Source: a bacterium (GTDB lineage Bacteria; Zhuqueibacterota; QNDG01; DSAB01). From it: a DNA stretch of 39,990 nucleotides. Positions 1-6,964 of the stretch are shown here, piece after piece. A program made the position numbers and the translations under genes. Location of the stretch: assembly GCA_011388275.1 (NCBI GenBank), contig DSAB01000073.1, positions 1-39,990 of the forward strand. The letters are read 5' to 3'. How positions within the stretch are numbered: the stretch's first letter is position 1; each line of letters begins with the position of its first letter. The notes under the pieces were generated by a model, which did no database searches, was not told the origin of the DNA, and worked only from the letters and a program-made list of their open reading frames with translations.

Positions 1-290
1 GGGTTCTGGTCCACAAAACAGAATATACAGCGGTTACCGCACGCGTGAAACCGCATGGGTTCAAACTCAAGGCCCCAGTCCGCTTCACCGGACAGATCGA
101 TCTCGATCGGGTTGGATCCGCGATAAAACCGGCAGTGCAAACGGTCTTGGGTCGAATAAAACCGCACGTCGAGAATGTCGCGGACCGGATGCGTGTTGAT
201 GGATTCCAGGACATCTCCGGGCCGGATACCGGCTTTTTGGGCCGGGCCGGATGGAGCGACGTGTGTTATTTTTATGCCTCGGTCTGGCAT
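1..290 (-). CDS. DUF512-family PDZ/radical SAM protein, 5' part only
   Basis: The reverse strand from 290 reads MPDRGIKITHVAPSGPAQKA and stays open for 96 codons to the window edge, so the 3' end is missing. Residues about 8-40 look like a PDZ domain (GPAQKAGIRPGDVLESIN). Near the edge the reading ends CGNRCIFCFVDQNP, with Cys at 84, 88 and 91. This is a CxxxCxxC radical SAM [4Fe-4S] motif in the wording typical of DUF512 proteins. AAGGA lies about 7 bases before the ATG. The family joins an N-terminal PDZ domain, a radical SAM domain and a C-terminal DUF512 domain; its substrate is not established. In other bacteria it is often near der, plsY or gpsA; here those genes are about 13 kb away. 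The family call is firm, the function unknown. Confidence 0.88.
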   Translation of the reverse strand, partial: MPDRGIKITHVAPSGPAQKAGIRPGDVLESINTHPVRDILDVRFYSTQDRLHCRFYRGSNPIEIDLSGEADWGLEFEPMRFHACGNRCIFCFVDQN

Positions 291-471
291 TTAAGATTCC
301 TTTTGCGGCCCTTCGGGCCATGATTCTGTCATCCCCGTCCCGCGTACGCGTGAATAAACTCCAGCGGAGATCCAGTCTTTTGTTTCTTAATATCTTTTTC
401 CTATCGCGCCTAAACGTGCGTAAACGCAGTTCATGTTGCTGTTTTATAGTGTCTTATCAATGCCTCCGGCG

Positions 472-502
472 GGGTACTTTTCTTGGCGCAAGAAAAGTAC
501 CC
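472..502. repeat. 14-bp perfect palindrome in repeat copy A
   Basis: The arm GGGTACTTTTCTTG (472-485) and its exact complement (489-502) flank a 3-base loop GCG. The same hairpin in copy B (19341-19371) carries a G to C change in one arm matched by the complementary change in the other, so pairing is kept. Confidence 0.9.
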
Positions 503-635
503 AACCCCGCTCTGCGACCGGGACCAATCTATTATATTTAGAAATATTGAAGGAAGAACATCCTTTTTCCAGGCTCGCTGCCATCATAGAGGTGTCTTTC
601 AGCCGTTTCCTGAGTCCAACCCCCAACCTCTCCGC

Positions 636-656
636 TATTTCGCCTGCGGCGAAATA
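636..656. repeat. 9-bp palindrome in repeat copy A
   Basis: TATTTCGCC (636-644), loop TGC, GGCGAAATA (648-656). In copy B the corresponding place holds TATTCCGCC and GGCGGAATA inside a longer stem (19169-19208). The T/A pair is replaced by C/G on both sides. Confidence 0.85.
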
Positions 657-832
657 ATGCCCTCCCCCCATACCATGAATGATACATTAGACCGGTCCAT
701 CGCAGGAAAAAGGGGGGAAAACAAACCTGTTTTATTTTTGCCCTATGCGCTCTCCGCTCCGCGCTCCGCATCTTTTCAATCCGCAATCCGCAATCAGAAA
801 TGCTTCTTTTGCCTCCGGCGGGGTACTTTTAT

Positions 833-896
833 GCGGCCCTTCGGCCGCGACGAAAGACCGCAGACCATCGACCATGTTCGACTATCGTCTGCGGTC
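833..896. repeat. Short inverted repeats after copy A
   Basis: GCGGCC (833-838) pairs with GGCCGC (843-848) around a CTTC loop. GACCGCAGAC (856-865) pairs with GTCTGCGGTC (887-896). Degenerate GGTCTATGGTC-like words continue to about 935. The rest of 897-996 shows no gene. Function unknown. Confidence 0.6.
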
Positions 897-996
897 TATG
901 GTCAGAACATCGTCCGCCGTCCATCGTCTATGGTCTAATAACCGGGCGTTCACTCGGCTTGCGTTTTCAGCGGCCATTTTTCTGAGGCCGCCAAAG

Positions 997-1025
997 AAAA
1001 AAAGGAGGGCAGTCTCCCACCCTCC
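997..1025 (-). terminator. Rho-independent terminator after the csgG-like gene
   Basis: On the minus strand GGAGGG (1025-1020) pairs with CCCTCC (1009-1004) around a 10-base loop and is followed by seven T. It lies 24 bases after the csgG-like stop and closes the exported-protein operon. Confidence 0.8.
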
Positions 1026-1048
1026 TCCGAAAAGACTATTTCCATCCC

Positions 1049-1957
1049 TTACTTCAGACGCACCAGGTCCCCCTGCTTGATTCCCGACCCCGACTTGACA
1101 ACCGCCCTGGCCGCCTTGCCGCCGGACACAAATCCGGTCACCTCGATGGTGCCCGCCTTGCTCTCGATGCTGCCGAGGGACATGCCCGTATCCGGATCGA
1201 TCAGCTCTTCGCCCGGGCTGTACACGACGAACACGTCTCCCATGCTGACTCCGGCATCGGATCCGGGTTTAATGAATACCGTGGTCCCCTGCACGGTGAG
1301 GACCTTTCCTTCCCAGGGAAGATCGGTCATCTGCTTGTCGATCATTTCCATAATACTTTCAATGGATTCGCGGGTGGCCTTGCCTACCAGAGAATTGTCG
1401 AAATCGCTTCGATCCCGGAACGAAGCCTGCGGCGTGGATACGCTCACACCGCTCCTTGTCAGGTTCTTTCTGACATTGTCGGCCATAAGAATCTCTCCGG
1501 TGGTCGTGTTAACGAATCGCACATCCACCGCGACCGTGGCTTCCTGCTTCTGAACGCCCACACCAATGCCCCTGATGCGGCCGCCCGTGCTTCCCCTGGC
1601 GTAGCCGAATTCGGTTACAGCGCCCATGATCGCCAGCTCTACACCCAGCAGCTTGCCGATCTGAGCCGCGCTCTGGGGAGTCACCAGTCCGGACTGACCC
1701 ATTCTCTGCTCTTCCAGTATCCGGGCGATCTCCTGGCGCTCGATCACGGTGTATTTGCCCGACTTGACCAGTTCCGTGGTCAGCATATCGGCCATTCCGT
1801 CACCCGGTCCCTTTCCGTCCCACCAGCGCCAGCTGCGCTCCGATTTGTCTTCAAATGTAAAGACCGCCACGCGCTTCTTCAGCTGTGCGAACGAGGACAG
1901 GCCGGCAAATAAAATAACCGAAAAAACAATTCCTGAAATCACTCTTGTCGATCTCAC
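1049..1957 (-). CDS. CsgG-family outer-membrane secretion/assembly protein
   Basis: 302 residues. A signal peptide (about residues 1-24, ending SSFA-Q) precedes a CsgG-like domain. KKRVAVFTFEDKS is the usual opening strand, and GMADMLTTELVKSGKYTVIERQ is the conserved CsgG helix-strand block, given here as read across two short segments (GMADMLTTELVK, SGKYTVIERQ). CsgG of E. coli forms the curli secretion pore; relatives such as FlgO take part in flagellar outer rings. The lipobox Cys of classical CsgG is absent, so membrane attachment may differ. The last about 90 residues (GKVLTVQGTTVFIKPGSDAG, VGDVFVVYSPGE-like) resemble the C-terminal domain of FlgT-type proteins. The start is GTG with AAAGGAGG 9 bases upstream. 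It is the last gene of a four-gene operon. No curlin genes are visible. Confidence 0.85.
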   Translation of the reverse strand: MRSTRVISGIVFSVILFAGLSSFAQLKKRVAVFTFEDKSERSWRWWDGKGPGDGMADMLTTELVKSGKYTVIERQEIARILEEQRMGQSGLVTPQSAAQIGKLLGVELAIMGAVTEFGYARGSTGGRIRGIGVGVQKQEATVAVDVRFVNTTTGEILMADNVRKNLTRSGVSVSTPQASFRDRSDFDNSLVGKATRESIESIMEMIDKQMTDLPWEGKVLTVQGTTVFIKPGSDAGVSMGDVFVVYSPGEELIDPDTGMSLGSIESKAGTIEVTGFVSGGKAARAVVKSGSGIKQGDLVRLK

Positions 1958-1986
1958 GATACCAAACCTCCTTTCCGTGTGGCTGT

Positions 1987-3174
1987 CTATTCCTCTTTCG
2001 ACAGCTCTACGGTGACACTGTTCTGGGTCATGCCGACCACTCTGACGCGGATTCCCTCTATCTGCGCGTTGGACAGCCGCTGAGCCAGATCTTCATTCGT
2101 TCCGGTCATGACCACTTCGAGAGTCGCGAAACTCTCATACCATTCCCGCTGAACCACGGAGCTCAGGCCCCGTATATAATGGGGCAGCGCGTTCTTGAAA
2201 CGCGTCAGCTGATCCAGACCGGAAATGCCCTGGACCTTCAACTGGAACGTGCTTCCTGTGGATACATCCTCCTGCCAGCGGTTCAGAATCTGGTCCATCA
2301 GCTGACCGGAAAGCTTCTCGCAGGCTTTCTGAATGGCCCGGGTGCCGCCCGCCACATCGTCGATGTGGGGAAAAGCCCCCTGCTCCGTGCCCATGGCGAT
2401 GATGTCTCCCGTATCCGTGCGAATGGCCCGTACCGTCACCGTGGCCTGTTGGCTGCGCTGTTCCGTTCCGAAGGCCTTGACCACAGTGGCTTTGGCCAGG
2501 GCCTTGCCCGTAATCACGACCTCCGCGCCGACATCCCGACCCAGCGCCGCCGCCTGAGCCGCGTCGCCTTCGAGAATGGCGGCCGCTTTCCGGGCGTCCA
2601 GATTCCGTTTGACCGTGGCCTGATCCACAAACTTGAATCCTTTCATGGAAAAGGTTTGCATCAGGGCTGTTTCGGCGGTATTCATGTCCGCCTCAATGTA
2701 ATGAAAAAGCCCGGGAGCCTCTCCGATGTTGCGCTCCTCGATGATGACCATCAGGCGGGGCATGTTCTTGCGCCGCATCAGGGTGGCAATGCCGTCCAGA
2801 TCACTCTTTAAATCGGCCATTTTCACCACGGCCCGGACAGTCACTTCATACAGCTGTTCGTCGCGCCTGCCCTCTTTGATGATCTCGTAGTTCTGCACAT
2901 ATCCGCGGGTCCGGCTGAAAATCCGGTCGTCGATCAGCTGATAGTTTTCCACCAGAGTTTCGGCTTCGAGAATCAGGCCCAACGCGTTCTCAACGCTCTT
3001 TCGAAGGGCGTCGTTCACCGCGCCGTCACGCGCGTGAGCCACATCGCTTCCGATGATGGATCCGATTCCCGTGGCCACCACTTCCCGCGATTCGGATTCG
3101 CCGATCTCCTGGGCCGGCAAAACCGGCTGGAGCAACAGCAACAGCCCCGCCGCGAGGATGATTGTTCGTTTCAC
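1987..3174 (-). CDS. FlgT-like (flagellar H-ring-type) exported protein
   Basis: 395 residues, starting at GTG with GGAG 6 bases upstream. A signal peptide (MKRTIILAAGLLLLLQPVLPAQ) should send it to the periplasm or outer membrane. Residues about 45-120 show an FlgT-N/LPP20-like fold signature: NDALRKSVENALG, ETLVEN, FSRTRGYVQNYEIIKEG, then VTVRAVVKM. A middle domain carries AAALGRDVGAEVVITGKALA and RAIRTDTGDI, the motif set of FlgT-middle/CsgG-like domains. Vibrio FlgT builds the flagellar H-ring. No flagellar gene lies in the window, so the role here is probably a different envelope assembly. The gene lies 17 bases behind the SLH lipoprotein and 29 before the csgG-like gene. Fold confidence is good, function unknown. 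Confidence 0.72.
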   Translation of the reverse strand: MKRTIILAAGLLLLLQPVLPAQEIGESESREVVATGIGSIIGSDVAHARDGAVNDALRKSVENALGLILEAETLVENYQLIDDRIFSRTRGYVQNYEIIKEGRRDEQLYEVTVRAVVKMADLKSDLDGIATLMRRKNMPRLMVIIEERNIGEAPGLFHYIEADMNTAETALMQTFSMKGFKFVDQATVKRNLDARKAAAILEGDAAQAAALGRDVGAEVVITGKALAKATVVKAFGTEQRSQQATVTVRAIRTDTGDIIAMGTEQGAFPHIDDVAGGTRAIQKACEKLSGQLMDQILNRWQEDVSTGSTFQLKVQGISGLDQLTRFKNALPHYIRGLSSVVQREWYESFATLEVVMTGTNEDLAQRLSNAQIEGIRVRVVGMTQNSVTVELSKEE

Positions 3175-3191
3175 GGCCTTCTCCCCTTTGA

Positions 3192-4349
3192 TTAAAAGGT
3201 CATCCGCAAGTGATTCTGAAAGTCGCGGATTATGAGCAGCGCGTCGGCTCCGGAAACCGGATCGGACAGGCCGAAAGAACCGTCAATGGTGTTGGCTTTC
3301 ATGATGCCGCGATCCACAGCCAGACAGATCGCGTTGTACGCGTAGTGGCTGGGATTGATATCGGGAAACCGCTGCGTGCCGCCTCCGATGTATTTGGTGG
3401 CCAGGGACTGATCTCCGGTTACCAAAATCAGGCAGGACTGGAGAAACTGGGCATAATTGGCCCGTGTTATTTTCTCATTCGGATGAAATGTATGATCCGG
3501 AAACACATCGATCACACCGGCCTTGATCACATCCTCGATCCAGGTTTTGGCCCAATGGTCTTCGATATCCGTAGCCGGGGGAAGCTGTTCCCTCTCCCGG
3601 GCTTTCATGGCCATGGGATCGTCCGGAGGCCGGAAACGGGTGTCCCAGGTCTTCGGTTGCCGCTTCTCTATGATCTCCATCAGCTTCATCTCTTCGAGAA
3701 AAAGAACGGCCACGTCGGCCCTGCTGATCTCCGGAATCAGGGCGATTTTGGCGCCGACACGGGTTCCGGGAGCGGCCCGCTGTATCTTTTGAACCAGTTC
3801 CCATTCCTGATTGGCCTTTCCGGAAAAATCCCCCTTCAGGGAGATGACCCGGGCGAAAGCGGATACCGCATCGCCGAACTCAAAGGCCTCCTTGTAGGCG
3901 ACACCCCTGTAATAATGGGCTTTCTCCGATTCGGCATCGAGCTTCAGCGCCCTTTCAAAGGGTTTTAAAGCCTCTTTGAGCCAGTTGTCACCCTTCTTCT
4001 CCATGGTGAGAATCCGGCCCTTGGCGATATGCCCGTCGATAAATTTGTCGTCTTTGGAGATGCCCCGGTTGACCAGGTTCAGAGCCTCCTTGAAATCGCC
4101 CTCTTTACCCCGTATCAGGGCCAATCCGACGTACCCTCCGGGATAGTTCGGATTCAGATCCGTGGCCCGATTGAAAGACCTCTCGGCGCCGCCAAAGTCG
4201 CCGGCATCCAGCTTCCTCAAACCCTGACTGTAATGGTTGTCAGGCGTATCGAGAATCGACTCCGGCGTCACCGGTTTGGGACCGCACCCCGCCAGGACAA
4301 TGGCCAGCAGCCCCAAAATCGCTGTGAGCTTCATTACGCGATGTTCCAT
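3192..4349 (-). CDS. TPR and S-layer-homology lipoprotein
   Basis: 385 residues. The start at 4349 has GGAGG six bases upstream, favouring it over the internal Met6. The lipobox LAGC (Cys about 22) marks an exported lipoprotein. Three to four TPR units follow (residues about 40-190): YSQGLRKLDAGDFGGAERSF, then AYVGLA-like and AHYYRGVAYKEAFEFGDAVSAF helices. The C-terminal half holds SLH motifs: DIEDHWAKTWIEDVIKAGVI with FPDHTFHPNEKITRANYAQF, and a second copy beginning FPDINPSHYAYNAI. SLH domains bind cell-wall polymers, so the protein may bridge outer membrane and wall while the TPRs hold partners. It sits between the LPP20-like and FlgT-like genes and probably scaffolds them; that role is inference. 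Confidence 0.85.
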   Translation of the reverse strand: MEHRVMKLTAILGLLAIVLAGCGPKPVTPESILDTPDNHYSQGLRKLDAGDFGGAERSFNRATDLNPNYPGGYVGLALIRGKEGDFKEALNLVNRGISKDDKFIDGHIAKGRILTMEKKGDNWLKEALKPFERALKLDAESEKAHYYRGVAYKEAFEFGDAVSAFARVISLKGDFSGKANQEWELVQKIQRAAPGTRVGAKIALIPEISRADVAVLFLEEMKLMEIIEKRQPKTWDTRFRPPDDPMAMKAREREQLPPATDIEDHWAKTWIEDVIKAGVIDVFPDHTFHPNEKITRANYAQFLQSCLILVTGDQSLATKYIGGGTQRFPDINPSHYAYNAICLAVDRGIMKANTIDGSFGLSDPVSGADALLIIRDFQNHLRMTF

Positions 4350-4376
4350 AATAATCCTCCACGGAATAGGGTTCCG

Positions 4377-5282
4377 TTAATCAAGAATAAACATCACTTT
4401 GCACTGCTGCAGAAAATTCATATTGGCCGCCGCGTTGTGAATGACCGCCGCGTCATTCAGATTGATGATCACATCGGCATTATTGGGTCCGGAAGCCTCC
4501 GCAGCCTTGATGATGAGAGGATTGTCAGCCACCCGTTCGTTCATTCGGGCACGATTGACATCCTTTTCATATCCGACCATACCGATGTCCACCGCGTATT
4601 CCCTTCGGACAAACCGGGATCCATAGATCTCGTCTCCCTTTTCATCCAGCACCCGGGGCGCCATGGCGGGACGAATGCCGAGACCCCGGCAATCGATGAC
4701 CAGGCCCGTATACACGCCGCCGGATCTGCTGCCCGTGCTTTCTCCGGTCTGAATGAGCGTGATACCCGGAGGCACCGGTTTCCCGGCCGGCCAGGTCTGC
4801 CCGCAGGTGGGACATAAAAGCTGTCCACCGGTCATCAGCATGCCGCCGCCGAAATCCTGGGGCAGCAGGGCGTCGAGCACCACTCCGGTCAGGGGCACTT
4901 CCACGTCGACTTCGACGTCACCCGTCGACATATACCGGGTATCCACGATGCGGAATCCCCTTATGGCCCCCTCGACCTTGGAACTGATCACGTCACTGGA
5001 CAACATGGCGTTCTCCACCACGGTCTCGGAGGTCAGGGTGACCCCTTTGATGGTTTCCAGAATGTTTCGAAGCGCGTCCTGACGCGCCACACGCAGGGCG
5101 CCGGCCCTCTGTGCAGCCAGAGGTGCGTTGGGGTTGGGCGCTCCTATACCCGTGCATCGGATCACCTGATCCGTCCAGTTGATCTGCCCGGTATTGCCGA
5201 CCTGCTGCACATACCCCTGTGCCATCAGCATTCCGGGAATCAGCAGGACACACAACAAGACAGTACAATTTTTCCAGTTCAT
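4377..5282 (-). CDS. LPP20/FlgP-like exported protein
   Basis: 301 residues from the ATG at 5282, chosen because AGGAGG lies 6 bases upstream. An ATG farther up (5360) would run through tRNA-Gly. The signal peptide is MNWKNCTVLLCVLLIPGMLMAQ. Residues about 60-135 hold an LPP20-like domain (ARQDALRNILETIKG, ETVVEN, KVEGAIRGFRIVDTRY, VEVDVEVPLTGVV), clearly related to the N-terminal domain of the FlgT-like protein two genes on. A lone CPTC pair follows (LLCPTCGQTW). The C-terminal half (VYTGLVIDCRGLGIRPAM to the end) matches nothing I can name. First gene of the four-gene operon, 48 bases after the tRNA. Confidence 0.7.
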   Translation of the reverse strand: MNWKNCTVLLCVLLIPGMLMAQGYVQQVGNTGQINWTDQVIRCTGIGAPNPNAPLAAQRAGALRVARQDALRNILETIKGVTLTSETVVENAMLSSDVISSKVEGAIRGFRIVDTRYMSTGDVEVDVEVPLTGVVLDALLPQDFGGGMLMTGGQLLCPTCGQTWPAGKPVPPGITLIQTGESTGSRSGGVYTGLVIDCRGLGIRPAMAPRVLDEKGDEIYGSRFVRREYAVDIGMVGYEKDVNRARMNERVADNPLIIKAAEASGPNNADVIINLNDAAVIHNAAANMNFLQQCKVMFILD

Positions 5283-5330
5283 GGCAACCCTCCTGTCAGT
5301 ATGAGTTGGGACCAATCTCCCATAAAAAAG

Positions 5331-5403
5331 AGCGAATGACGGGATTCGAACCCGCGACATCCAGCTTGGGAAGCTGGCGCTCTACCAACTGAGCTACATT
5401 CGC
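5331..5403 (-). tRNA. tRNA-Gly(CCC)
   Basis: 73 bases with a full cloverleaf on the minus strand. The acceptor GCGAATG pairs with CATTCGC. The D arm is GCTC...GAGC. The anticodon stem is CCAGC/GCTGG with loop TTCCCAA, giving anticodon CCC. The T arm contains TTCGAAT. The discriminator is T, as usual for bacterial Gly. CCA is not encoded. Six T follow shortly, then the exported-protein operon. Confidence 0.96.
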
Positions 5404-5435
5404 CTGATCGCCTGTAAATTCTGCAAACCCAATGT

Positions 5436-5463
5436 AAATTAACCGATTTGGCATAAAAGTCAA
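5436..5463 (-). promoter_or_regulatory. Probable sigma-70 promoter for tRNA-Gly and perhaps the operon behind it
   Basis: On the minus strand TTGACT (5463-5458) is followed after 16 bases by TAATTT (5441-5436), 32 bases before the tRNA. No better promoter is seen between the tRNA and the LPP20-like gene. The rest of 5404-5603 holds only a 7-bp GC-rich inverted repeat (5558-5574). Confidence 0.5.
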
Positions 5464-5603
5464 GGAATTTTTACCGGCACGCCGCAATGCATCAATAATG
5501 GTTTGAACCGTATGAACCGGGAAAAGATCCCTTTTCACCCCCCCCTTTTTTTCTCTTGCGGCCGTTCCGGCCGCCGCGGAATGGCGTTTAAACCGAAACA
5601 TCG

Positions 5604-6125
5604 CTATTCCGTATCATACTGAATGAGCACATGAACCGGACAGTTCCCGAGCCTTTGTCGACCGTTCAGGAATGTCAGCTCCACCAGAAACGCCGCTCCG
5701 ACAGGGATCCCCTCCAGACTTCTGATCAGCCTGAGAGTCGCGGCCGCGGTTCCGCCCGTTGCCAGCAGATCGTCGACAAGAAGGATCCGCATGTTCGGAC
5801 CAACCGCGTCTCTGTGCATCTCCACGGCGTCCGTGCCGTATTCGAGCCGGTACGTTTCCTTTACGGTTTCGGCCGGAAGCTTTCCCGGTTTACGAACAGG
5901 GATGAAACCCGTTCCCAGCTCGATGGCCATGGCCCCGCCGAATATGAATCCCCTGGACTCGATTCCGGCAACGGCATCCGGGGGCTCTTCTTTAAATGGC
6001 TCGCACATAGAACGAACCGTTTCCCGGAAAGCGTCGGCCTGTTTGATAAGGGTTGTGATGTCCTTGAACCCGACACCCGGAATGGGAAAATCCTGCACGT
6101 TTCGAATGAGCGCCTTCAGATCCAT
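5604..6125 (-). CDS. apt: Adenine phosphoribosyltransferase
   Basis: 173 residues, the usual size for Apt. It salvages adenine with PRPP to AMP in the cytoplasm. The N-terminal hood IRNVQDFPIPGVGFKDITTL is typical of Apt, as is AGIESRGFIFGGAMA. The PRPP-binding loop is ILLVDDLLATGGTAAAT. RKPGKLPAETV is the flexible loop. GAGG lies 7 bases before the ATG. It ends a tight three-gene run with acyP and the SLOG gene (gaps of 15 and 13 bases), though the three functions have no obvious pathway link. Confidence 0.97.
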   Translation of the reverse strand: MDLKALIRNVQDFPIPGVGFKDITTLIKQADAFRETVRSMCEPFKEEPPDAVAGIESRGFIFGGAMAIELGTGFIPVRKPGKLPAETVKETYRLEYGTDAVEMHRDAVGPNMRILLVDDLLATGGTAAATLRLIRSLEGIPVGAAFLVELTFLNGRQRLGNCPVHVLIQYDTE

Positions 6126-6140
6126 ATCTTATCCTCGTTT

Positions 6141-6422
6141 TCAGACCCTGATGTCAAAACCGTTGAATTCCCCGCAGTACCGCTCCCATCGAATATTCAC
6201 ATCACGGACAGACGCCCACGGATTGCCCGTACACAGTTCCTTTCGAAACGACTCGATGATCCCGTGCGGCCCCTCTACCGTCATCTCAACGGCTCCGTCC
6301 GGTGTATTGCGAACCCATCCGGTTAGCCCCATGCGGCGTCCTGTTCTCTGTACGAAAAACCGGTACCCCACACCCTGTACAATGCCCTCCACGCGGATGA
6401 AGGCCCGGACGTCCGAACTCAT
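6141..6422 (-). CDS. acyP: Acylphosphatase
   Basis: 93 residues, normal length. It hydrolyses acyl phosphates in the cytoplasm. The catalytic Arg lies in VQGVGYRFF (residues about 16-24) and the catalytic Asn in GWVRNTPDG (about 35-43), both intact. GGGGG lies five bases before the ATG. It lies between apt and the SLOG-family gene. Confidence 0.96.
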   Translation of the reverse strand: MSSDVRAFIRVEGIVQGVGYRFFVQRTGRRMGLTGWVRNTPDGAVEMTVEGPHGIIESFRKELCTGNPWASVRDVNIRWERYCGEFNGFDIRV

Positions 6423-6435
6423 CGCGACCCCCGGT

Positions 6436-6897
6436 TCATGGCCGCTCCTCCAGAATCCGGTAAAGGCGTTCGACCGCTTCGCGCCCGCTGCCGGCCGTCT
6501 GGACAGTTCCGTCCGGATCCCAGCTTCTTACCGCCACCAAAGGAATATTCAGCTGCATGGCGAAGGCGATCTCCGACAGGGTGCCGTAACTTCCTCCCAC
6601 AGCCACAATGCCGTGACAGGACTGCACCAGCACCGCGTTTCGGGCCACACCCAACCCTGTGGGGATTATCAGGTCCAGATACGGATTGGCATCTGAACCA
6701 ATGCTGCCCGGCAGTATGCCGACCGTCAAACCACCCGCTTCACGGGCGCCCCGGCAGGCCGCCTCCATCACGCCCCCCAGGCCCCCGCAAAGAAGAATTC
6801 CGCCTTTTTGGGCCACGGTTCTGCCGGCCGAACGGGCCTCTTCAAGCAGTTCTTCCGGCACTTCCCTGCCGCCGATCACGCCGATTTGTATTTTCAT
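6436..6897 (-). CDS. TIGR00725/SLOG (LOG-like) Rossmann-fold protein
   Basis: 153 residues from the ATG at 6897 (MKIQIGVIGG), the usual start of the family. ATG at 6915 and TTG at 6933 are possible longer starts; the AGGA before 6897 is close (2 bases), so the start is not certain. Motifs are GVIGG, GGILLCGGLGGVMEAACRGA and the nucleotide-binding GGSYGTLSEIAFA near residue 112, matching the lysine-decarboxylase-like/SLOG fold. LOG relatives release cytokinin bases from their nucleotides and other SLOG proteins sense nucleotides. Substrate here unknown. First gene of the run with acyP and apt. Confidence 0.85.
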   Translation of the reverse strand: MKIQIGVIGGREVPEELLEEARSAGRTVAQKGGILLCGGLGGVMEAACRGAREAGGLTVGILPGSIGSDANPYLDLIIPTGLGVARNAVLVQSCHGIVAVGGSYGTLSEIAFAMQLNIPLVAVRSWDPDGTVQTAGSGREAVERLYRILEERP

Positions 6898-6964
6898 GTT
6901 CCTGTTGATTTCCATACGGCCGATTGTGTGCAAACATTCACAATGGACTCTTTCCGCCCATTTG

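Larger units (their letters stand above)
328..821 (+). repeat. Dispersed repeat, copy A (about 480-490 bp)
   Basis: This stretch between the DUF512 gene and the csgG-like operon matches the reverse complement of 19028-19498. Positions 511-593 (83 bases) are identical to the other copy. Matching continues leftwards through GTAAACGCAGTT (420-431) to GTCATCCCC (328-336), and rightwards to the CAATCCGCAATCCG block near 779-790. The final GCCTCCGGCGG (811-821) matches fragment C near 19530. Inside are palindromes at 472-502 and 636-656. Open frames across it have no family resemblance and are palindrome read-through, so I treat it as non-coding. No transposase or obvious target-site duplication was seen. 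Confidence 0.85.

Noticed and set aside
433-985. Several open frames of 60-150 codons across 433-985
   Set aside because: They overlap in many frames, match no family, and lie in a repeat whose palindromes read as recurrent peptides (for example GYFSWRKK, AQEKYPT).
1049-1957. Calling the CsgG homologue a curli secretion gene
   Set aside because: No curlin or CsgE/F genes are near, and the lipidation Cys is absent. CsgG-like domains also occur in FlgO-type and other envelope proteins.
5283-5360. Longer start (ATG 5360) for the LPP20-like protein
   Set aside because: It would translate part of tRNA-Gly. The ATG at 5282 has AGGAGG and a signal peptide directly behind it.
5558-5574. GCGGCCG/CGGCCGC hairpin as a terminator for apt
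   Set aside because: On the minus strand it is followed by A-rich, not T-rich, sequence. On the plus strand the T-run precedes the hairpin.
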